Source: Polynucleobacter sp. KF022 (lineage in GTDB: Bacteria; Pseudomonadota; Gammaproteobacteria; Burkholderiales; Burkholderiaceae). Taken from it: DNA of 64,000 bases. The stretch covers positions 1,116,001 to 1,180,000 of the forward strand of contig NZ_AP026972.1 in assembly GCF_027924105.1 (NCBI RefSeq), in the 5' to 3' direction. Each line of letters starts with the position of its first letter. Position 1 is the stretch's first letter. Positions 53,849 through 62,484 of this stretch are shown here, piece by piece. A program made the translations under genes and the position numbers. The notes beneath the pieces are model-generated. The model saw nothing but the letters and a program-made list of their open reading frames with translations, had not been told where the DNA came from and ran no database searches.

Positions 53849-54631
53849 CAAGCGCAGTTCAGCCTTTAAATGATCAGAAATAGCCTCCTGGCTATGCAAG
53901 GCTAGCCACTTGCGATCTCTGGATGCTTCTGGATGCCCTCCAGAGGGAGGTAAAAAGGTTAATTCGACGATCAACTGACGATCATGCAAAATCTTAGCCA
54001 TAGATTCAAGCAGCCCCATTTCCCCAACAAAGGCTGCCACATCGCTTCTTTCGCCAGACGCTGATGACCAATAGGAGATTGCTAAGGAATAGACGGGGAC
54101 GCCAGCAATCACAGCAGATTCAAATAAATTTGGCCTGAATGGCAACACGGTCTCCCCTAGCGTGGAGGTGCCTTCAGGAAAAATGCAGACAGAATGAGAT
54201 GCAAGAACTCTGCTTACATCCTCCGCAACCTTCTTCCCATGACGAGCATTGTCTCGCTTAATAAATACAGTACCTAACTGCTTTGCCATCCAACCAAAAA
54301 TCGGCCACCCCTCTACATCTGACTTTGCAACAAAACAAATGGGGTTAAAAGCATTGATTGCATGGATATCCATCCAAGAAATATGGTTCGAAGCAAGCAG
54401 GAATGGAGTATTTGGAAGAATTGCTTGATTTTTTAACCTTAGCTCGATGCCAAAAATATTTAGCAATCTTTTTGACCAAGCCTGAATCAGCTTATTTTTT
54501 CTTTGTGGATCCGCAAAGGGAAACTGAAAAGACAAAGTAGCCAAGCCAGCGATCACGTGAGCCCATACCAGAACCCAACACCAAGCTACTGATGTATTTC
54601 TCGATTGAATTAGGGAATGCTTCTTGCTCAT
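53843..54631 (-). CDS. Lysophospholipid acyltransferase (PlsC/OlsA-like)
   Basis: 262 residues from ATG 54631; the longer frame uses TTG at 54643. An N-terminal span (about 15-35) and the acyltransferase motifs NHISWMD (H83-x4-D88) and FPEGTST (151-157). PlsC enzymes acylate lysophosphatidate; OlsA homologues acylate lyso-ornithine lipid. As plsC housekeeping copies are usual elsewhere, its position beside plcP-agt-dgkA-olsB favours the OlsA role, which completes ornithine lipid with the OlsB-like protein at 57028. Divergent from plcP. Confidence 0.82.
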   Translation of the reverse strand: MSKKHSLIQSRNTSVAWCWVLVWAHVIAGLATLSFQFPFADPQRKNKLIQAWSKRLLNIFGIELRLKNQAILPNTPFLLASNHISWMDIHAINAFNPICFVAKSDVEGWPIFGWMAKQLGTVFIKRDNARHGKKVAEDVSRVLASHSVCIFPEGTSTLGETVLPFRPNLFESAVIAGVPVYSLAISYWSSASGERSDVAAFVGEMGLLESMAKILHDRQLIVELTFLPPSGGHPEASRDRKWLALHSQEAISDHLKAELRLM

Positions 54632-54671
54632 ATGGATTAGCAATATAAATCAAATTCCAATAATTATTGCA

Positions 54672-54729
54672 TCGTCATAAAACTGACTTAGAACTGTCAT
54701 GCTGCTTTCATACTCCATTGGCTTAATAC
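54672..54729 (+). promoter_or_regulatory. Four-repeat Pho box and promoter of plcP-agt-dgkA-olsB
   Basis: Four 7-bp units at an exact 11-bp period: TCGTCAT (54672), CTGACTT (54683), CTGTCAT (54694), CTTTCAT (54705). The third is the exact consensus. TAATAC at 54724-54729 is 12 bp after the last unit. The start codon at 54736 is so near that the transcript may be nearly leaderless. The best Pho box in the window. Confidence 0.75.
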
Positions 54730-54735
54730 TGTTTC

Positions 54736-55545
54736 ATGATGTATTACAAAGCGATCTGGATTTCAGATGTACACCTGGGAACATCAGGGTGTCAGGCAAA
54801 CTACCTTCTCGATTTTCTTAAGCATAACGAAGCTGAGAAATTCTATCTGGTAGGCGACATTATTGATGGCTGGAGACTTAAGAAGTCATTCTACTGGCCC
54901 CAATCACACAATGACGTAGTGCAAAAACTCCTGCGCAAGGCTCGTAAAGGCAGCGAAGTTATCTATGTCCCCGGCAATCATGATGAAAGTGCCAGACAAT
55001 TCTTTGGGCTTTCGTTTGGTGATGTCAAGGTAGTGGAAGAGGTAATCCATACAACGGTCGATGGCAGAAAGCTATGGGTAACTCATGGCGATCAATTTGA
55101 TGGAGTGATGCAATACGCCAAGTGGCTTGCCTATGTTGGCGACACTATGTATTCATTCATTCTTTACGTCAACCGCTACTTCAATATGCTCCGCGCCAAG
55201 ATGGGCTTGCAGTATTGGTCTCTATCTCAATACCTCAAGCACCAGGTAAAAAACGCAGTCAGCTATATCGCAGATTTTGAGCACATTATGGCTAGAGAAG
55301 CACGTCTAAGGGGCTGTGATGGCGTTGTTTGCGGACATATTCACAAGGCAGAAATCCGTGAGATCGATGGCTTGTTGTACTGCAACGATGGCGATTGGGT
55401 CGAAAGCCTCACTGCCTTGGTTGAAACACAAACTGGTGAACTCAAAATCATTCACTGGACGCACATCAAAGGCGAGCCAGTAGAAGCCATTCAAGCTTCC
55501 CTTCCAACCGCTATTGAATCACTTATTAAAGAGGCTGCGCTATGA
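54736..55545 (+). CDS. plcP: PlcP-type phospholipase C metallophosphoesterase
   Basis: 269 residues. Calcineurin-like metallophosphoesterase of the LpxH-related group, with DVHLG (11-15), GDIID (40-44), GNHDE (80-84), THGDQFDG and CGHIHKAE. The central motifs LKHQVKNAVSYIADFE and GDWVESLTALVE set it with the PlcP type rather than LpxH. PlcP of Sinorhizobium and marine bacteria cuts phosphatidylcholine or other phospholipids to diacylglycerol under phosphate shortage. The adjacent glycosyltransferase gene, overlapping by 4 bp, supports this. The four-repeat Pho box is upstream. Database naming as UDP-2,3-diacylglucosamine diphosphatase is likely. Confidence 0.85.
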   Translation: MMYYKAIWISDVHLGTSGCQANYLLDFLKHNEAEKFYLVGDIIDGWRLKKSFYWPQSHNDVVQKLLRKARKGSEVIYVPGNHDESARQFFGLSFGDVKVVEEVIHTTVDGRKLWVTHGDQFDGVMQYAKWLAYVGDTMYSFILYVNRYFNMLRAKMGLQYWSLSQYLKHQVKNAVSYIADFEHIMAREARLRGCDGVVCGHIHKAEIREIDGLLYCNDGDWVESLTALVETQTGELKIIHWTHIKGEPVEAIQASLPTAIESLIKEAAL

Positions 55546-56570
55546 AAATTATGATCATTACCGATGCATGGGATCCGCAGGTGAACGGTGTTGTCCGCAC
55601 TCTTAAGCAAACCCGCGCGGAATTAATTGCCATGGGTCATGAGGTGGAGATGATCACCCCAACCGGTTTTAAATCCATTCCATGCCCAACCTATCCTGAT
55701 ATCGCCTTATCCCTCTTTCCAGGCAAAGAGGTGGCACGTCGAATTAAAGAATTTGCGCCTGATGCCATGCACATCGCCACCGAAGGTCCATTAGGATTAT
55801 CTGCTCGCGCCTATGCAGTAAAAAATCACCTCCCCTTTTCTACCGCATATCACACCCGCTTTCCCGAGTACGTCAAGGCACGTACAGGCATTCCATTGGG
55901 CATTACCTATGCATTTATTCGCTGGTTTCATGGTCCATCTATGGCAGTCATGGCACCAACCATTGTGGTTAAAGACGATCTCGAAAAATTTGGTCTCAAG
56001 AATGTGGTTCTGTGGTCACGTGGTGTGGATCTCGACATTTTTAAGATGCAGGATTCAAAGGCGCTTAATACCGCTCACCCTATCTTCTTATATGTAGGGC
56101 GTGTAGCTGTTGAAAAAAATATCAATGCATTTTTAGAAATTGATTTACCAGGTTCGAAGTGGGTGGTAGGAGATGGACCGGCTCTGGCTGGAATAAAAGA
56201 AAAATATCCAGAAGTGAACTATCTAGGCGTCTTACAGCAACATGAGTTAGCCAAAGTGTATGCAGCTGCAGATGTATTTGTATTTCCAAGTAAAACCGAT
56301 ACATTTGGACTTGTTTTATTAGAAGCAATGGCATGCGGCACGCCTGTGGCAGCATATCCAGTCACAGGCCCTATTGATGTACTAGGAAATTCAAACTCAG
56401 GGGCAATGAATGAAGATTTAAGAGAGGCCTGTATGCAAGCTCTCAAGATCCCACGCGAGGTAGCACGTGCTCATGCTGAGAAATTCTCTTGGCGTGCGGC
56501 TTCCGAGCAATTTGCACAACATCTGAAGCCTGTGCCAACGCCAGAAGTTCACGTCACCGCTTTAGCTTAA
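55542..56570 (+). CDS. agt: GT4-type glycosyltransferase, Agt-like (glycosyl-diacylglycerol synthase)
   Basis: 342 residues. GT-B fold: N-terminal TDAWDPQVNGVVRTLKQT is diagnostic of this group, and the C-terminal nucleotide-sugar motif is SKTDTFGLVLLEAMACGTP (E-x7-E). Agt adds a sugar (glucose or glucuronate) to diacylglycerol released by PlcP. Related GT4 enzymes add mannose or glucose to other lipids, so the sugar is not settled. The start overlaps plcP by ATGA. Confidence 0.82.
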   Translation: MKIMIITDAWDPQVNGVVRTLKQTRAELIAMGHEVEMITPTGFKSIPCPTYPDIALSLFPGKEVARRIKEFAPDAMHIATEGPLGLSARAYAVKNHLPFSTAYHTRFPEYVKARTGIPLGITYAFIRWFHGPSMAVMAPTIVVKDDLEKFGLKNVVLWSRGVDLDIFKMQDSKALNTAHPIFLYVGRVAVEKNINAFLEIDLPGSKWVVGDGPALAGIKEKYPEVNYLGVLQQHELAKVYAAADVFVFPSKTDTFGLVLLEAMACGTPVAAYPVTGPIDVLGNSNSGAMNEDLREACMQALKIPREVARAHAEKFSWRAASEQFAQHLKPVPTPEVHVTALA

Positions 56571-56582
56571 AGAAAGTTATTC

Positions 56583-56987
56583 GTGAACTTTCCCTACCAC
56601 GTTGACCAGAACCCACATAAGGGCAACCGAGGTCTTACTAGAGCATGGCATGCGGCCAAGAACTCTTGGTGCGGATTGGTATATGCCTTCCGAGAAGAAA
56701 GCGCTTTTCGACAAGAGCTTACCCTGCTTGTATTACTAATGCCCATTGCATTTGCATTACCAATATCGCTTTTAGAAAAGTCGCTTCTAGTCTCTTCTCT
56801 GGTAATGGTGCTCGTCATTGAACTACTGAATTCCAGTGTAGAGGCGGCGATAGATCGAATTTCTTTTGAGCACCACGATCTTTCCAAGCGCGCAAAAGAT
56901 TTTGGTAGCGCTGCCGTCATGCTTGCCCTCGTTGTGGCAGCGCTACTTTGGATTGCAGTCTGCAGTCCTTTGATTCTTAGTCTCTAA
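56583..56987 (+). CDS. dgkA: Diacylglycerol kinase DgkA
   Basis: 134 residues, three membrane spans. DgkA phosphorylates diacylglycerol to phosphatidate. The catalytic helix ELLNSSVEAAIDR and the KDFGSAAVML segment match E. coli DgkA. The start is GTG at 56583, 12 bp after the glycosyltransferase. In this operon it may recycle diacylglycerol from PlcP that is not glycosylated. Confidence 0.92.
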   Translation: MNFPYHVDQNPHKGNRGLTRAWHAAKNSWCGLVYAFREESAFRQELTLLVLLMPIAFALPISLLEKSLLVSSLVMVLVIELLNSSVEAAIDRISFEHHDLSKRAKDFGSAAVMLALVVAALLWIAVCSPLILSL

Positions 56988-57027
56988 ATGAGCTATCTAC
57001 CCAACTATTTAATTAATAAGGCCAGCC

Positions 57028-57951
57028 ATGTCTGATATTCCCAACCCAATCGGCTCATTTGAGATTTTCGCCCCTAAGAAAATTAAAGCGCTCAAAAGAA
57101 AAAAGCCCAATGCATTCACAAAACTTTCTAAAAAAATTGCTAAGAAACTATTTGGAAAGAAGTTTGTTACCAAGACTAGGGCTGAACTTAGAGAGCCGAT
57201 AATAACCCCTGCGGCACAGCTTGATAAGCCTAAAAAACCTGCATTTCAGATTGTTTGGGCAAGTACTCTAGGCGAAATTAAAGAGGCGCAAAGATTACGC
57301 TACAAAGTATTTGCCGAAGAGATGGGAGCGAACCTGGCGATGAATGCAGAAGGTCTCGATGTTGATGAATTTGATACTTATTGCGACCATCTATTAATTC
57401 GTGATCAAGATACTCTAAAGGTCGTAGGCACCTACCGCGTCCTGCCACCACATAAGGCCCAAGAAATAGGACGTCTCTATTCTGATTCTGAGTTTGACTT
57501 ATCTCGCATCAATCACCTACGCCCTAAATTAGTTGAGCTAGGAAGATCCTGTGTTCATCAAGACTACCGCTCCGGCGCCGTGATTATGGCCCTGTGGAGT
57601 GGCTTGGCTCAGTACATGCAAAAGAATGGCTACGAAATTATGTTGGGATGCGCCAGCATCCCCATGGCTGATGGCGGACACTTTGCAGCGAGCCTTTATA
57701 ACTCACTCGGCAATGATCAAATGGCGCCTACAGAGTTCCACGCCTTTCCACGCTTGCCTTTGCCTTTAGATAAGCTTAATGGTGGCCTGGATGTGCAGCC
57801 TCCCCCCTTGATTAAGGGCTACCTCAAGCTCGGAGCCAAAATTTGCAGTGCCCCTGCTTGGGATCCAGACTTTAATACTGCTGATCTATTAACAATGCTG
57901 CGACTGTCTGAAATTAATCCGCGTTACGCAAAGCATTTCTTAGGTCTCTAG
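57028..57951 (+). CDS. olsB: OlsB-like acyltransferase (ornithine lipid synthesis)
   Basis: 307 residues. The GNAT/haemolysin-like acyltransferase domain (about 75-300) has LGEIKEAQRLRYKVFAEEMG, VGTYRVLPP and LVELGRSCVHQDYRSG, the OlsB family marks. OlsB adds 3-hydroxyacyl from ACP to ornithine. The first 55 residues are unusually Lys-rich (KKIKALKRKK, KLSKKIAKKLFGKK) and predicted to form an amphipathic membrane-binding helix. It is 40 bp after dgkA, last gene of the predicted operon. Confidence 0.83.
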   Translation: MSDIPNPIGSFEIFAPKKIKALKRKKPNAFTKLSKKIAKKLFGKKFVTKTRAELREPIITPAAQLDKPKKPAFQIVWASTLGEIKEAQRLRYKVFAEEMGANLAMNAEGLDVDEFDTYCDHLLIRDQDTLKVVGTYRVLPPHKAQEIGRLYSDSEFDLSRINHLRPKLVELGRSCVHQDYRSGAVIMALWSGLAQYMQKNGYEIMLGCASIPMADGGHFAASLYNSLGNDQMAPTEFHAFPRLPLPLDKLNGGLDVQPPPLIKGYLKLGAKICSAPAWDPDFNTADLLTMLRLSEINPRYAKHFLGL

Positions 57952-57981
57952 TTTTAAGGAATGAACTTCTCAGTAAAAAGC

Positions 57982-59556
57982 TTACTTAAAGCTCACTTGA
58001 TAAGAACGACCAACTCTCTCCCACTCTGCAGCCTCTTTTAAAAGACTAAATTCTGTCAAAGGGTGTTCATCAGCCCACTCTTTTGACAGACTTACCAAAT
58101 ACGAGCCATCATGCTCAGAAACTTTTACTTTAGGGAGGCTGATATCACTTCGTCCACGGCAGAGTACTTGAGCCAAGCGTAAACAAAAAAGCATGCGCCA
58201 GTCTTCAAAGCCGTGATTATTGGCTAACTTGCCAAGCTTACCGGTATGACCGATCAATAGCGCAGCAAGCCTTGCCTGGTCGTTCTTAGAGAATCCAGGC
58301 ATATCTGCATTACCCGCTATATAGGCAGAGTGCTTGTGATACCCGTTATGGGAGATTGACAATCCAATCTCATGGAGATTAGCGGCCCATTGTAATAGTG
58401 CAACATTATCAGCCCTACTTTCAGATTGAGGTTTAGGTAATTGCTGGAGAAAATCTGCTGCTAACTTACCCACTCTGTCTGCTTGCTCACGATCAACTGC
58501 ATATCGTTGCATAAATTGCTCTACAGTGACATAGCGCATGTCATGATGTTGAGAACGGCCAAGTAAGTCATATAAAACACCACTTCGTAAAGCGGCATCT
58601 GTCACTTCCATTTCTTCAATACCTAATTCATCGAAGGCGGCCAGCATAATCGCTAAACCTCCGGGCCATACGGCTCTTCTATCATCCTTCAATCCCTCAA
58701 GTTCAACTTGATTTACATGTTCATACTTCAGGAGATGCTTTTTAAGATTCTTCAAGCCTTCGCGAGTGATAAGTCCGCTTGTGCCATTGACGCGACCCAT
58801 GGTTAAACCATCATCATGTCTATTGAAATTATTAGTCGCAATTAGATCTGCTAAAGCCCTGGCAGTTCCAGAGGATCCAATGACTTGCTTCCAGCCGCTT
58901 TTTAAATAAGCGCCAGAAATGACTTGTATTTCACGACGAGCTGCCAACTCAGCCTCTTTAAAGGCATACGCATCGATATTCCCTTTAGGGAAAAAACGCA
59001 GACTATGTGATACACAGCCAATATAAAGACTCTCCATTAACTTTGGCTCATAGCCTTTGCCAATAATAAATTCGGTTGAACCTCCACCAATATCGATGAC
59101 CAATCTATTGCCCTGAACAGCCTGAACCTCATGCGCAGCTCCGATATAAATCAGGCGCGCCTCTTCAACACCTGCAATCACTTCAATCGGAAATCCCAAT
59201 GCCGCCTGTGCATCCTCCACAAATTGCGGGGCATTTTTTGCAACCCGCAAAGTATTGGTAGCAACTGCTCGAACATTAGAAGGATCAAACCCCCTAATTC
59301 GCTCTCCAAATCGCCTAACAGCAACTAAGCCGCGCTGGTAAGCATCGTTGCCAAGTAACTTATTTTCCGTCAGGCCGGCCGCCAAACGAACTGTTTCGCG
59401 AAGAGTATCTATGGGGCGCAACTGGGTACCCGAGGTAGTATTTACCGCCTGAGCGACTAACATACGAAAACTATTGGATCCTAAATCGACAGCAGCAACA
59501 AGCTCTGCGGAGTTTATTAAAGGATCTACGGGATTAATTGCCAAAATGTTCCTCAA
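57982..59556 (-). CDS. ppx: Exopolyphosphatase Ppx/GppA
   Basis: 524 residues. Ppx/GppA proteins cleave terminal phosphate from polyphosphate (or pppGpp). The ASKHA-fold ATPase-like motifs AAVDLGSNSFRMLVAQ (about 24-39) and VIDIGGGSTEFIIG (about 150-163) are intact, with the C-terminal helical HD-like domain (LLQWAANLHEIGLSISHNG). It converges on olsB. Its own predicted Pho box precedes it, which fits turnover of polyphosphate when phosphate is short. Confidence 0.92.
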   Translation of the reverse strand: MRNILAINPVDPLINSAELVAAVDLGSNSFRMLVAQAVNTTSGTQLRPIDTLRETVRLAAGLTENKLLGNDAYQRGLVAVRRFGERIRGFDPSNVRAVATNTLRVAKNAPQFVEDAQAALGFPIEVIAGVEEARLIYIGAAHEVQAVQGNRLVIDIGGGSTEFIIGKGYEPKLMESLYIGCVSHSLRFFPKGNIDAYAFKEAELAARREIQVISGAYLKSGWKQVIGSSGTARALADLIATNNFNRHDDGLTMGRVNGTSGLITREGLKNLKKHLLKYEHVNQVELEGLKDDRRAVWPGGLAIMLAAFDELGIEEMEVTDAALRSGVLYDLLGRSQHHDMRYVTVEQFMQRYAVDREQADRVGKLAADFLQQLPKPQSESRADNVALLQWAANLHEIGLSISHNGYHKHSAYIAGNADMPGFSKNDQARLAALLIGHTGKLGKLANNHGFEDWRMLFCLRLAQVLCRGRSDISLPKVKVSEHDGSYLVSLSKEWADEHPLTEFSLLKEAAEWERVGRSYQVSFK

Positions 59557-59582
59557 TATTGATTGCTGCGCTAATTATGTCT

Positions 59583-59616
59583 ATTTTATGTAAAAACAAT
59601 GACATATTCATGAAAT
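59583..59616 (-). promoter_or_regulatory. Predicted Pho box and promoter of ppx
   Basis: On the minus strand ATTTCAT (59616-59610), GAAT, ATGTCAT (59605-59599), then 10 bp, then TAAAAT (59588-59583). Two further weak 7-mers continue the 11-bp period (TTTACAT, TAGACAT). Upstream of ppx by 43 bp. Confidence 0.55.
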
Positions 59617-59655
59617 GCACAGCAATGCCCTGTGTATAGGGCGCGGAACCTTGAT

Positions 59656-59883
59656 CTAAGCTGCTAAATTTTGCTCTGAACTAGAACAGTCGCGGTTACC
59701 AAAGCTGCATAAAATACAGCAATCACCTGATTTAGGCTTCAAAATTGCACTGCAAGATCTGCAACGATAAAAATGCTGGGCACCCTCTTCAGAAGTAATG
59801 ATCTCAGAGGTTTGGCAATTAGGGCAAGTCACAGTAGCTTGCGGATATTGGATAGTCTTATTCACTATCAAATATTGAAGCAA
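59656..59883 (-). CDS. Small zinc-ribbon protein with GDCCxxCS motif
   Basis: 75 residues if started at TTG 59883; GTG at 59865 is an alternative and no ATG exists. Two CxxC pairs (CPNC, CRSC) and a C-terminal GDCCILCSFGNRDC segment mark a small family widespread in proteobacteria that I know only as hypothetical. A promoter-like TTGACA-N17-TTGATA overlaps its 5' end, so a leaderless or downstream start is possible. Confidence 0.65.
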   Translation of the reverse strand: MLQYLIVNKTIQYPQATVTCPNCQTSEIITSEEGAQHFYRCRSCSAILKPKSGDCCILCSFGNRDCSSSEQNLAA

Positions 59884-59926
59884 GATTGTGTCAATAGTGT
59901 GTCAAATTCAATTGAACCAAAGACCA

Positions 59927-60643
59927 TTAATCTGTTGTGCTTGGGCTCCAGAAGGCCTGGGATACAAACTCTTGATCAGCAATTTTTGCAATTAGTCGAT
60001 CCATTTCATCCCCATCTACGGCTGAGGCAGTTAATACCGCCTGAATTTCAACGTCATCGCTGCCAAATTGATGCACTTCAACATCTTGCGTTTGATAACC
60101 TGCCCCCTCTAAAGTCTTGATGAATTGCTTTAGCGCCTGTTTTTGCGCATGCTTTGGGGTAATGATGTAAACCGAGTTTGTCACTTCAACGGAGATGGTG
60201 TCTAGAGGTTGGCGGTTAATAAAGGTCACCACAGGTCGCAAAAGAGTATTGGCCGCTAATACGAATATGGTTGCCAACCCAGCTTCCAAAATCAAGTCGG
60301 CGCCAGCACAAGCGCCTACCGCACCGGAGGCCCATAAAGTAGCTGCCGTATTAATCCCTCGGACATTCCCCTCTTCGCGCATGATAACGCCCGCCCCCAG
60401 AAAGCCGATACCCGAAACCACATAGGCCATGACATGGACGGCACCTTCATGACCGGTAAGTCTATTGGCCGCATCCACAAAGATCGCCGCCCCGATAGCC
60501 ACCAAAATATTCGTTCTTAAACCTGCAGTTCGTTGGCGATATTGACGCTCTAGCCCAATTAATCCACCAAAGAAAAATGCAGCCGTAAGGCTGATTGCAG
60601 TATCGGCTAACGATACATAGTTAATATTGTTCGTAAATTCCAT
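59927..60643 (-). CDS. MgtC/SapB family membrane protein
   Basis: 238 residues. Four to five membrane spans with GGLIGLERQYRQRTAGLRTNI and SGIGFLGAGVI, the MgtC signatures, then a C-terminal ACT-like cytosolic domain (about 150-235). MgtC proteins modulate magnesium and phosphate homeostasis and the F-ATPase in several pathogens. It starts 8 bp after the phoA-like stop, so is cotranscribed with it from the Pho-box promoter, tying it to phosphate here. Confidence 0.9.
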   Translation of the reverse strand: MEFTNNINYVSLADTAISLTAAFFFGGLIGLERQYRQRTAGLRTNILVAIGAAIFVDAANRLTGHEGAVHVMAYVVSGIGFLGAGVIMREEGNVRGINTAATLWASGAVGACAGADLILEAGLATIFVLAANTLLRPVVTFINRQPLDTISVEVTNSVYIITPKHAQKQALKQFIKTLEGAGYQTQDVEVHQFGSDDVEIQAVLTASAVDGDEMDRLIAKIADQEFVSQAFWSPSTTD

Positions 60644-60651
60644 AGAGCGAT

Positions 60652-62400
60652 TTATTGTTTTGAGCTAAGACCCAATGACTCTACCATCACCTTAAATACC
60701 TCAGTGTTATCCATGAAACCTTTAAACTTCTCTGATCCAGGGCCGATTGCATTTAACACGGCATCATCGGCAGTATGCACTCCTACCTCCTGATGTGATG
60801 GCAAGTTTCCACCCACATGAATTGCATCTTCCTGCAATTGAATATATTTAGGATTCGCCACAAATTTTCCAGAATCATCTTTTACTGCAGGCACAAACGT
60901 ACCATCCAGCTTTGGGTGCAAAGTCTCGTAGTGATCCGGATAGTTGCCATAAAAGAATGCGAGGCGCTTAGAAACATCAATTTGACTTGGGTACCCTTGC
61001 ACATCAGCCTTAGGATAATTAGGGTATCCGGCAGCTGCATAGACGCCCACTTTTTCACGTAATGGCCCAGGCTTATCATCATGCACTACCCCGCTGATAG
61101 AGCCACTATGAGTGTGATCAGGCGTCACAATAATTAATGTATCTGGATTCTTTTTCGCAAAGTCTTTGGCTATTTGCACTGCATTACTTAGCATGATGGT
61201 GTCAAATGCCGCTCTCTCCCAATCAAGTGGATGGTTGAACTTGTCAATTAAAGCAGCCTCCACCATCAAGAAAAATCCATTAGGGTTTCGAGATAACACT
61301 TCAATTGCAGATTGAGTCATCTCAGTGAGATCAGGCTGATTTGGGTATAGAGCAACAGTATTCTTTTTGAGAAAGAGACGATCCAAGGACCCATCCATAT
61401 TGTCTGGATGAAAAACACCAAACAACTTTTTAGTGCTCTTATTTTCAGCGGCAGCTACCAACTCTTGCTTTGTAAAAGCGAGCTGATATCCATCAGCTTT
61501 AAATGTATCCACTAAATTCTTATCGTCTTTACGTTTTGAACCTTTAATCGATTGCGGATAAAAATAAGCTGACCCACCACCAAGAATGACTTCTGCGCCA
61601 CTTTTTAGCAGTTGATCGGCAATGTACTGCTTGTCAGCTCGACGGCGTGTATGCGCAACCATTGCTCCAGGAGTAGCATCCTGCAATTCCGCGTCTGACA
61701 CGATACCAACTGACATTTTGGTATTACGCTTTATAAGTTCAGAAATGGTTTCTACTTTAGGATGCGATAAGTTATCACTAGCACGAGATACATAGACACC
61801 CATTGCATTAACAGCAGTCTTATGCCCAGTGGTGTATGCGCTCATGGAGTTAGCAGAATCAGTGATTAAAGAATCTGAGCCAGAGGTTCCAATCATTGCA
61901 GTATTAGGCATATTATCAAAAGCCAATCTACCCTGGTATTTTCCTTCGTTGATACCTTTTGATAAAACGCGGGCAGCGGTTCGATTGGCAATCGTCATCC
62001 CATCACCAATAAATAAGATCACGTTCCTTACTTTTCGCGGACCGCTAAAGTAAACATCCCAAGTCACTTTTAACTTTTCTTGCGCAGTACGCGCCACCAG
62101 CTCGTACTTGCCTGCCTTTGCCAACTGCACATCCCGATAAATTACCGCACTACCTTTGCCATTTTCATCTGAGATAAATTCAGATTTACTGGAGACTAAT
62201 TTATTAATTGGGAGTCCATTTAATTCAATGATGACATCGCTAGGGCTAGCAACCTGATTGAACTCAATCTTGATATCGAATTTTGAACCCGCCAAAATAC
62301 TCGCTTGATCGATTGGATAGATAGCTGCAGCATGCGCAAAGCCAGTAATTGATACCAGCAGAATCAGAGCTAACGATTTAAAGGAATGGAGGCTTGTCAT
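60652..62400 (-). CDS. phoA: Alkaline phosphatase, PhoA family
   Basis: 582 residues with a signal peptide ending HAAA (about residue 25). Periplasmic phosphomonoesterase. The metal-binding FIGDGM (D133) and the nucleophile segment DSANSMSAYTTGHKT (S182) are intact, as are the C-terminal TPDHTHSG and HVGG. A roughly 90-residue beta-rich N-terminal extension precedes the catalytic core. The Pho box is upstream. Scavenges phosphate from organic esters. Confidence 0.9.
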   Translation of the reverse strand: MTSLHSFKSLALILLVSITGFAHAAAIYPIDQASILAGSKFDIKIEFNQVASPSDVIIELNGLPINKLVSSKSEFISDENGKGSAVIYRDVQLAKAGKYELVARTAQEKLKVTWDVYFSGPRKVRNVILFIGDGMTIANRTAARVLSKGINEGKYQGRLAFDNMPNTAMIGTSGSDSLITDSANSMSAYTTGHKTAVNAMGVYVSRASDNLSHPKVETISELIKRNTKMSVGIVSDAELQDATPGAMVAHTRRRADKQYIADQLLKSGAEVILGGGSAYFYPQSIKGSKRKDDKNLVDTFKADGYQLAFTKQELVAAAENKSTKKLFGVFHPDNMDGSLDRLFLKKNTVALYPNQPDLTEMTQSAIEVLSRNPNGFFLMVEAALIDKFNHPLDWERAAFDTIMLSNAVQIAKDFAKKNPDTLIIVTPDHTHSGSISGVVHDDKPGPLREKVGVYAAAGYPNYPKADVQGYPSQIDVSKRLAFFYGNYPDHYETLHPKLDGTFVPAVKDDSGKFVANPKYIQLQEDAIHVGGNLPSHQEVGVHTADDAVLNAIGPGSEKFKGFMDNTEVFKVMVESLGLSSKQ

Positions 62401-62451
62401 GAAGTAAAAATAATCAAAAGGTTTGGGCAGATTACAATATCTTCCAAAATC

Positions 62452-62469
62452 ATGACATTCTGATGACCT
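62452..62469 (-). promoter_or_regulatory. Predicted Pho box of phoA
   Basis: On the minus strand AGGTCAT, CAGA, ATGTCAT (62469-62452), an 11-bp direct repeat, 52 bp upstream of the start codon. A -10-like element (GATATT or TATTGT) is 10-12 bp downstream. Confidence 0.55.
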
Positions 62470-62484
62470 TCGGCATTACAAATC

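Noticed and set aside
59626..59641. GCCCT/AGGGC hairpin upstream of ppx as terminator of the zinc-ribbon gene
   Set aside because: It lacks a U tract on the minus strand and lies just past the stop; its position next to the Pho box may matter more, but I cannot show this.
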